Below, one piece after another: positions 1 through 5,202 of a stretch of 5,202 nucleotides of DNA. Source of the stretch: an uncultured Mycoplasmataceae bacterium. Its GTDB lineage: Bacteria; Bacillota_I; Bacilli_A; Mycoplasmatales; Mycoplasmoidaceae. The position numbers and the translations under genes were made by a program. The stretch is taken from positions 1-5,202 of the forward strand of contig CASEQO010000132.1 of the NCBI GenBank assembly GCA_949290035.1, in the 5' to 3' direction. How positions within the stretch are numbered: the first letter of the stretch is position 1; each line of letters starts with the position of its first letter. The notes beneath the pieces were generated by a model. It searched no databases. It saw only the letters and a list, made by a program, of their open reading frames with translations, and was not told where the DNA came from.

Positions 1-230
1 AAGCTAGTGTAAATAAAAATATATTTGAAATTATTATTAATAAAAATTTAATCAATAATATGAATATTAATTTAGATGATTTAAATCTTAAATTAATTGA
101 AGAAAATGATAATTATAAAATAATTAATAATATCAGTCCAAATATTTTAAATAAATTAAACGAAAACAAAACTATAGTTTATTCAAATAATAAAATTCAA
201 TTATTTGATAAATGCTCTTATAAAAAATAA
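1..230 (+). CDS. C-terminal part of an unrecognised protein (5' end outside window)
   Basis: An open frame runs from the window edge (first full codon at base 3) to a TAA at 228-230, giving about 75 residues. The visible part is rich in Asn, Ile, Lys and Leu, is hydrophilic overall, has no transmembrane segment and ends in C-S-Y-K-K. I recognise no domain or motif. The composition is what AT-rich Mollicutes DNA gives for an ordinary soluble protein tail. It lies 14 nt before potA on the same strand, so it is probably the upstream member of the same transcript. The alternative is chance open frame in AT-rich DNA, but the stop just ahead of a good ribosome binding site argues for a real gene end. 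Function is unknown. Confidence 0.65.
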   Translation, partial: ASVNKNIFEIIINKNLINNMNINLDDLNLKLIEENDNYKIINNISPNILNKLNENKTIVYSNNKIQLFDKCSYKK

Positions 231-236
231 AAGGAG
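231..236 (+). promoter_or_regulatory. Ribosome binding site of potA
   Basis: AAGGAG directly follows the TAA of the upstream gene and sits 8 nt before the ATG at 245. It is the strongest Shine-Dalgarno match in the window and fixes the potA start. No separate promoter is visible in the 14-nt gap. Confidence 0.8.
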
Positions 237-244
237 TTTATAGA

Positions 245-1843
245 ATGTTAGAAATAAAAAATATAAAAAAGACTTACAGTGATGGATATCAAGCTATTGA
301 GTCTTTTAATATTGATATAAAAAAGGGTGAATTTATAACTTTATTAGGTCCCTCTGGATGTGGAAAAACTACAATGTTGAAAATGATAGCTGGTTTTGAA
401 TCACCAACATCAGGAAAAATATTATTTAACAAAATAGATATTAAAGATCTAAAAATTCAAAGAAGACCTACATCTACTGTTTTTCAAGATTATGCATTAT
501 TTCCAAATATGACTGTAAAAGAAAATATTGCATACGGTTTAAAACTAATGAGATTACCAATAGATAATCTTGAAAAAGATATAAGTAAAGAAGTAGAAAA
601 AAAAATAAAAGAAGCCGATAAAAAAGCAAATAATAATTTAAAAAGCATTTATAAAAAACAAGAAAATTTAAAAAAAGAATTAGATAAAATAAATCAAAAA
701 ATAGATCAAAATGAAAATTTAAAGAAATTAAAAGATGTAAATTATGACGATTATTTAGAAATAATTAATAAAATAATTGAAGATTTTGAATCTAAATATA
801 ATGAAGGATTCTATTCATCAATGCCTTTTAACATTAAAATAAAAGATTTTTTAAATGATTTATTAACTTTCTTTCATTTTAAAAAAGAAATTAAGTTTAG
901 TTATAAAAAAAATAAAAATGATGAAAAAACAAAAATCATATATGATTTTTTGTTATTAAAAAAATCATATAGATCAATAACAAAAATAAATAGAAAAATT
1001 TTAAATTTAGAAAATTATTATAATGATTTAGATTATTGAGTTTCATATTGACAAAATTATTCTGCAAGTGAATTAGAATGATATGAAAAAAGAATGTTAA
1101 CTAGAAAAATGACAAAACAAGAAATAGAAGATGAACTATCTTCAGTTATTAAATTAGTTGGTTTAGAAGGAAAAGAAAATAAATATCCAAAAGAATTATC
1201 TGGTGGTATGCAACAAAGAGTTGCTTTAGCAAGAGCTATTGTTATAAAACCAGATATATTACTTTTAGATGAACCATTAAGTGCTTTAGATGCAAAAGTT
1301 AAAAAACAAATGCAAATTGAAATTAAAAGACTTCATAAAGAACTTGGTTTAACTTTTATATTAGTAACTCACGATCAAGAAGAAGCGTTAGTTTTATCTG
1401 ATAGAATTGTAGTAATGTCTAAAGGAAAGATAGAACAAATAGGAACACCTATGGAAATTTATGATAAACCTTCTAATAAATGAATTGCTAGTTTCATAGG
1501 AAGAGCAAATATAATAGACTCTAAAATTGAAAAAAATAATACAGTTAACATTTTTGGTAAGTCAATAAAAATTGATGATCAATACAAAAAAATAAAACCT
1601 AACACAGATGTTAATATTATGATAAGACCAGAAGATTTTGATGTTGTAGATAAAAAGAAAGCATTTATAACAGCAAAAGTTATTGATGTTATATATAAAG
1701 GATTATTGTGAGATGTAAAATGTAAAGTTGATGATTTTATATTAAATATTGAATCAATAAACAAAATAGAAATCAACAAAGACGTACATTTATCATGAGA
1801 TATAGAAGATATGCATATAATGGAAAAATGTGAAAATGAATAA
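245..1843 (+). CDS. potA: Spermidine/putrescine ABC transporter ATP-binding protein PotA, with large internal insertion
   Basis: This is the cytoplasmic ATPase that powers polyamine import through PotB/PotC. Read with UGA as Trp it is 532 residues, with UGA at 265, 269, 279, 413, 489 and 518. Motifs in order: Walker [10 protein letters not shown] (35-43), Q-loop around Q81 (VFQDYALFP), signature LSGGMQ (318-323), Walker B ILLLDEP (338-344), D-loop SALD (346-349) and H-loop H376 (VTHDQEEA). A C-terminal TOBE-type regulatory region follows, with RPED at 461-464 and a W-D ending like that of E. coli PotA. All catalytic residues are present. Usual PotA length is about 350-380; the excess is a Lys/Glu/Asn-rich, partly coiled-coil-like insertion at roughly 107-285, between Q-loop and signature. 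From memory, M. genitalium/pneumoniae PotA is similarly long (about 560). The gene ends by overlapping potB by 8 nt. A standard-code annotation would wrongly split it into two or more pieces. Confidence 0.95.
565..1100 (+). other. PotA insertion region, approximate limits (residues about 107-285)
   Basis: This stretch encodes the extra residues between the Q-loop half (ending near KLMRLPIDN) and the helical lead-in to the signature motif (starting near [13 protein letters not shown]). The first part, about residues 110-165, is highly charged with heptad-like Leu/Ile spacing and is likely an alpha-helical coiled coil. The middle (about 185-225) has more aromatic residues. The end carries three UGA-encoded Trp (265, 269, 279) and several Tyr. 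The frame stays open throughout, so it is not an inserted element or decay. Limits come from comparison with remembered PotA sequences and may be off by about ten residues. Function is unknown. Confidence 0.75.
939..971 (+). repeat. Inverted repeat with 13-bp perfect stem inside potA
   Basis: TATATGATTTTTT (939-951) pairs perfectly with AAAAAATCATATA (959-971) around a 7-nt loop, GTTATTA. It overlaps a perfect 20-bp palindrome at 931-950 (AAAAATCATA followed by its reverse complement), and AAAAATCATATA occurs twice (931-942 and 960-971). The two alternative pairings share the arm at 939-950. The stem has one G-C pair only and is weak. It lies in the variable insertion of PotA, and the reading frame passes through it. 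It may be chance in AT-rich DNA. Confidence 0.5.
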
Positions 1844-2687
1844 AATAAAAAATTATTTTAAAAATATTAATTGATTGTACATTATACCTTTTTTGGTACT
1901 TTCACTTATTTTTTTAATCATTCCCTTTATTATAACAATAATATCTTCTTTTAAACATAATGAAGAAGCAACAGTTGGTGATATATGATCAATTAATGGA
2001 CAATTATTTATTTGAGAAAAAATAGGTGTTTCATTAGGAGTTTCTATAGCTATAGTTGTTTTGGTATTTGTAATAGGATTTCCATTTGGTTATTTTTTAT
2101 CTAAAACAAAGTCTTCAACTTTAAAGGTTATAAATATAATATTAATTACAGCTCCATTATGACTTAGTACATTAATAAAATTAATTGGTTTGAAAACTAT
2201 ATTTGATGCTATGGCAGGACAACCTCAAGGTACATATGGAGAAATATTCACTATATTAGCTCTTGTTTATAATTCACTACCTGTATTTATATTGCTTATA
2301 TATAATGTAATGGAATCATTCCCAAATAACTTATTAAACGCTAGTAAAGATTTAGGGAGAAATAAATTTGATACTTTTATATATGTATTAATTCCCTATA
2401 CATATCAAGCAATACTATCAGGATTATTTATAGTTTTTATTACGTCTTTATGCAGTGCTGGGGTTTCAGAATTCGTTAATAATTCAAATGATGGTGCAAT
2501 GATAGGTGGAATAATTTTAGATATAGGTAATAAAGCTAAAAATAATGATATAGCATTATCTACTGTATCATCATTAAGTCTTATTTTATGTTTATTATTA
2601 GTGGTTTTATTTTTGTTATTTTTTTATATACCTAAAAAAATTAAATTATTTTTAAGAAATAAAAAAATTAACGTAGTTAAAGGATAA
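1836..2687 (+). CDS. potB: Spermidine/putrescine ABC transporter permease PotB
   Basis: This is one of two membrane subunits forming the polyamine channel. Read with UGA as Trp (residues 13, 51, 60, 109) it has 283 residues, normal for PotB. About six hydrophobic segments are visible, near 13-38, 63-88, 97-118, 135-158, 189-210 and 243-266. The permease EAA-type loop that contacts PotA is at about 164-193 (NASKDLG, then F-I-Y-V-L-I-P). The stretch APLWLSTLIKLIGLK (106-120) resembles the E. coli PotB region with PFWTNSLIRIYGLK. The ATG at 1836 lies inside the last codons of potA, overlapping its TAA by 8 nt. There is no strong Shine-Dalgarno, which suggests translation coupled to potA. It starts upstream of the first internal TGA, and no better start is seen. 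It stops 2 nt before potC. Confidence 0.93.
2679..2684 (+). promoter_or_regulatory. Ribosome binding site of potC
   Basis: AAAGGA overlaps the last two sense codons of potB, just before its TAA (2685-2687), and lies 5 nt before the potC ATG at 2690. It supports that start and coupled translation of the two permeases. Confidence 0.7.
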
Positions 2688-2689
2688 AA

Positions 2690-3526
2690 ATGAAATTTTT
2701 ATTTAATAGCAATAAAATATTTAATTTTATAAAACAATCATATATATTTTTTATATTGTCAATAATATATATCCCTTTAGTATTTATAGTTTGTTTAAGT
2801 TTCACTTCTCCAAACGAAAAAGGAAATATTACTAATAATTTTTTAGAAATATCTGGTGAAAATTATATTAATTTATTTAGTGATGATGAATTTTTAAATT
2901 CACTATTAAATTCATTTTTAATAGCATTAGTAGTTGTTCCTATATCATTGTTTATAAGTATTTTTACATGTATAGGAATATGAACAAGTAGAAAACAAAC
3001 TGAAAAATATATTATGGGTCTTTCTAATATAAATATATCTATTCCAGATATTATTACAGGAATTAGTTTATTAATGTTATTTTCTTCTGTGTTTTTATCA
3101 ATTGGATTAAATTTTGGATTTTTAACTATCATTTTATCTCATATATCTTTTTGTGTTCCATATGGGATTATTACAATATATCCAAGTTTAAATAAAGTTA
3201 ATAAAAATATTTTGAATGCGTCTATGGATTTAGGTTATTCAAAAATGTATACATATTTTATGATAATAATTCCAAATATTAAATTATCAATTATTTCAGC
3301 TATTACCTTATTATCAATTATGAGCTTTGATGATTTCATAATAACTTCATTAGTTAAAGGAAATATTGATACAATAGGTACAGCTATTTATAATTCTAGA
3401 AAGGGTATAAAAGCTTGAATTGTTTCATTTGGTGCAATAATTGTTTTAATTATTTTTGTTTCAATTTTTATTGTTTCATTATTAAAAATTAAAAAAGAAA
3501 AGAGTCTAAAAAATGAGAAAAAGTAA
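2690..3526 (+). CDS. potC: Spermidine/putrescine ABC transporter permease PotC
   Basis: This is the second channel subunit, partner of PotB. Read with UGA as Trp (residues 98 and 243) it has 278 residues, a typical PotC length. Hydrophobic segments lie near 16-38, 70-97, 114-137, 140-162, 196-217 and 243-268. Family landmarks are PDIITGISLL (119-128), resembling the P-D-I stretch of PotC, the EAA-type coupling loop LNASMDLG (175-182) followed by the I-I-I-P turn (193-196), and SFDDFIIT (212-219), matching the S-x-D-D stretch of PotC. The C-terminus is a short Lys/Glu-rich cytoplasmic tail. Its last 14 nt overlap the start of potD in another frame. In M. mycoides relatives PotC and PotD are, as I recall, one fused protein; here they are separate. 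Confidence 0.93.
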
Positions 3527-4742
3527 AAAATATTCAACCATAATTTTGTTATCAATATTAGGGATTGGAGCAATTGCTTCAATTGGAGCATTAATTGGAA
3601 TTTCAATAAGTGATAAAAATAGTTCTAAAATTTATTTTGCAAATTTTGAAAGTTATATTTCTCCAGAACTTAAACAATCATTAACATCAGAAAATAATGT
3701 TTCATACAAAACTTATGGAACATCTGAAGAATTAGAATCAAGGTTTTCTGAAAATTATGATATTGCAATTCCTACATCATATACATTAGTTAATATGATA
3801 AAAAGAAATGAAGTTAAAAAAATTGATTGATCAAAATTTAATATTACAGGAATAAATAATTCAACAGATGCTCTAAATTTATTTACAGATCCAGTTAAAA
3901 AAGTTTTATCAGAAACATATGATTTAAACAATGATGGCACATATGATAATTTATTAGATTATGGAATACCATATTTTTTACAAGATGTAGTATTAGGATT
4001 TAAACAAAACAAAAAAACTAATGAATTGTTTAATTTAAAATCATGATCAGAATTATTTAATTGACTTGAATTAAATCAATCGAACGTAAATGGTGAAATA
4101 ATATCTGTAAAAGATGAAAGAACACTTTATGGTATTTCTAGATTAAGAAATAATAAAGACAGTGTTAATCCTGAAAATAACGTAAAATCAATTGATGATT
4201 TTTATAGTGATTATAAATATTTAAAAAAATTTGGAAATCATATGATTTTTAGAACTGACTCAGGAGAAGTATTAAATAGTATAGCAAGTCCAAACGGAGC
4301 AAAATATTCAATTCTTTATAATGGAGATTTGGTTTATTCAATGCTTGGAGGAGACATGTATTATGATAACCCTGATAATTCTTTAAATTTTATTAGACCT
4401 TCAAATACACTTATAATGTTGGATATGGTTACTATTAATAAAAATACAAAAGCTAATCAAGAGCAAATATATAATATTTTAAAAAAAGTTTGTTTGAATG
4501 AAGATGATTGAACATTAACAAATTTTGAATATGTAAACTATACTCCACCATTAAAAGATATATATGACAAAGTAACAGATATAAACTATGAATTATGAAA
4601 TGATCAAGTTAATGCAAACAAAATAGTAGATTTATTAAAAATAGATTCTAGTTCATTAAATATATTAAATCTTGTAGAAAAACCAATATCAGATATTCAA
4701 AAAGAGTCAATGCAAATTGCTTTTTTGAAAGCATTAAATTAA
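3513..4742 (+). CDS. potD: Polyamine-binding protein PotD, membrane-anchored
   Basis: This is the extracytoplasmic receptor that hands spermidine/putrescine to PotB/PotC. Read with UGA as Trp (106, 178, 184, 333, 362) it has 409 residues, somewhat longer than E. coli PotD (about 350). A basic N-terminus (MRKSKK) leads into a hydrophobic segment at about 8-32. There is no lipobox: the only cysteine is C327, so it is likely a signal anchor. Family resemblance: FANFESYISPEL (42-53) followed by TYGTSEELESRF (67-78), YDIAIPTSY (82-90) and IKRNEVKKID (96-105) parallel the N-terminal lobe of PotD. GIPYFLQDVVLGF (151-163) matches the hinge stretch that in E. coli reads A-I-P-Y. Residues 312-350 (polyamine-domain helix and Y-T-P-P-L) resemble the C-terminal end. 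A DxNxDGxxD loop lies at 137-145. The start is the ATG at 3513 inside potC, with a weak AAGAG 8 nt upstream. Confidence 0.88.
3921..3947 (+). other. Ca2+-loop-like motif DxNxDGxxD in PotD
   Basis: Residues 137-145 read DLNNDGTYD, with D137, N139, D141, G142 and D145 in the spacing of EF-hand/dockerin-type calcium loops. Position 12 of a full EF-hand loop is Leu here, and D149 lies one residue further. It falls just before the G-I-P-Y-F hinge stretch. Metal binding is inferred from the spacing only. Confidence 0.5.
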
Positions 4743-4746
4743 GGAT
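4741..4746 (+). promoter_or_regulatory. Ribosome binding site of tsaD
   Basis: AAGGAT overlaps the TAA stop of potD (4740-4742) and lies 8 nt before the ATG at 4755. It fixes the tsaD start and implies that tsaD is read from the pot transcript unless a promoter is hidden in potD. Confidence 0.7.
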
Positions 4747-4754
4747 AAAACAAT

Positions 4755-5202
4755 ATGATAATATTAGGTATTGAAACAAGTTGTGATGATACTGCTATAA
4801 GTATTATTGAAAATGGTGTTGATGTATATAGTAACAAGATTTCTTCTGAAAGTTTTTTAAAAGAATACAATGGTATTGTACCAGAAATAGCATCAAGAAA
4901 ACACGAAGAATCTATCTCTATTTTATTAAAAGATATCAAAAATAAATATGACTTAAATAAAATAGATTATATAGCATACACAAACGAACCTGGTTTACCA
5001 GGATCATTGCACATAGGAAAAATATTTGCTAAATCATTAGGATTAATTTTAAATAAAGAAGTTATAAAAGTTAATCATATTAATGGACACATATTTAGCC
5101 CTTTTATAAATAAAAAAGAAAATATATCTTATCCGTTTTTATCATTAATTGCATCTGGAGGAACAACTTCGCTATTTTTAGTTAAATCTATTAATGAAAT
5201 TA
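4755..5202 (+). CDS. tsaD: tRNA N6-threonylcarbamoyladenosine synthase subunit TsaD (Gcp/Kae1/YgjD family), N-terminal part
   Basis: This is the catalytic subunit that transfers the threonylcarbamoyl group from TC-AMP to A37 of ANN-decoding tRNAs, working in the cytoplasm with TsaB and TsaE. Only residues 1-149 of an expected 320-340 are inside the window; the frame is open at the right edge. ASKHA-fold landmarks: GIETSCDDT (5-13), VPEIASRKH (42-50), PGLPGSLHIG (79-88), the metal-ligand pair in HINGH (H108, H112) and SGGTT (134-138). Most bacterial TsaD proteins have SGGHT at the last motif and G-P-G-L where this one has E-P-G-L (78-81). No Trp occurs in this part. It begins 12 nt after potD. 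Old annotations call this family O-sialoglycoprotein endopeptidase, which is not its accepted role. Its place after the pot genes matches M. genitalium as I recall it (MG046). Confidence 0.95.
   Translation, partial: MIILGIETSCDDTAISIIENGVDVYSNKISSESFLKEYNGIVPEIASRKHEESISILLKDIKNKYDLNKIDYIAYTNEPGLPGSLHIGKIFAKSLGLILNKEVIKVNHINGHIFSPFINKKENISYPFLSLIASGGTTSLFLVKSINEI

Noticed and set aside
565..760. A-rich repetitive stretch that might be a tandem repeat or inserted element
   Set aside because: The runs of A come from Lys/Asn/Glu codons in a coiled-coil-like segment. No period repeats exactly, and there are no terminal repeats or target duplication.
1037..1093. Possible frameshift or pseudogene break in potA, since standard-code reading stops at 1039 and restarts at 1094
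   Set aside because: The frame is unchanged across the gap. The three TGA codons at 1037, 1049 and 1079 read as Trp, and the signature half of the ATPase follows in the same frame.
1579..1779. Minus-strand open frame of 66 codons
   Set aside because: It lies fully inside the TOBE region of potA, which has clear homology on the plus strand. It has no ribosome binding site and its hydrophobic translation is the expected antisense of AT-rich coding DNA.
2984..3013. Possible intergenic gap splitting potC in two
   Set aside because: The same frame continues through TGA (Trp98) and joins two halves of one normal-length permease.
2863..3132. Minus-strand open frame of 89 codons
   Set aside because: It is antisense to the potC membrane segments, across a plus-strand UGA Trp codon. 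There is no supporting start signal or recognisable domain.
3388..3606. Minus-strand open frame of 72 codons over the potC/potD junction
   Set aside because: Both genes on the plus strand are well supported here. The opposite translation is low-complexity Leu/Ile/Phe/Thr-rich sequence without a motif.
3755..3940. Minus-strand open frame of 61 codons
   Set aside because: It is antisense to the conserved lobe of PotD, with no ribosome binding site or domain.
4739..4939. Minus-strand open frame of 66 codons
   Set aside because: It is antisense to the conserved N-terminus of tsaD.
1..5202. Promoter -10 like TATAAT strings and terminator-like T-runs at many places
   Set aside because: At this AT content such strings are expected everywhere. 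None lies in a non-coding gap with a paired -35 box or a GC-containing stem, so none is reported.

Overview
The window comes from a wall-less bacterium (Mollicutes) that reads UGA as tryptophan. The DNA is very AT-rich. In the four complete genes every tryptophan codon is TGA: 17 in frame, and I found no in-frame TGG. Reading these TGAs as stops would cut each gene into pieces. Reading them as Trp gives four full-length, recognisable proteins. The gene order potA-potB-potC-potD-tsaD matches what I recall of Mycoplasma genitalium/pneumoniae (MG042-MG046). I do not assign a genus; Mycoplasma, Ureaplasma and Spiroplasma-type lineages all remain possible.

Layout, all on the + strand and almost without gaps: (1) 1-230, the C-terminal end of an unrecognised gene. 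(2) 245-1843, potA, the ATPase of a spermidine/putrescine ABC importer, carrying an insertion of about 180 residues. (3) 1836-2687, potB, and (4) 2690-3526, potC, the two permeases. (5) 3513-4742, potD, the polyamine-binding protein, apparently held by an N-terminal membrane segment rather than a lipobox. (6) 4755-5202, the N-terminal 149 residues of tsaD, the catalytic subunit for tRNA t6A37 synthesis, cut by the window edge. Spacings are 14 nt, -8 nt, 2 nt, -14 nt and 12 nt, so the whole stretch looks like one translationally coupled operon. I see no convincing internal promoter or terminator and no mobile element, tRNA or CRISPR.

Together potABCD encode a complete importer: PotD captures polyamine outside the membrane, PotB/PotC form the channel, and PotA hydrolyses ATP on the cytoplasmic side. 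TsaD is functionally separate (tRNA modification) but co-located. This is mostly a known housekeeping locus. The points worth a second look are the PotA insertion, a Ca2+-loop-like motif and the missing lipobox in PotD, the potC/potD overlap, and a variant nucleotide-binding motif in TsaD.
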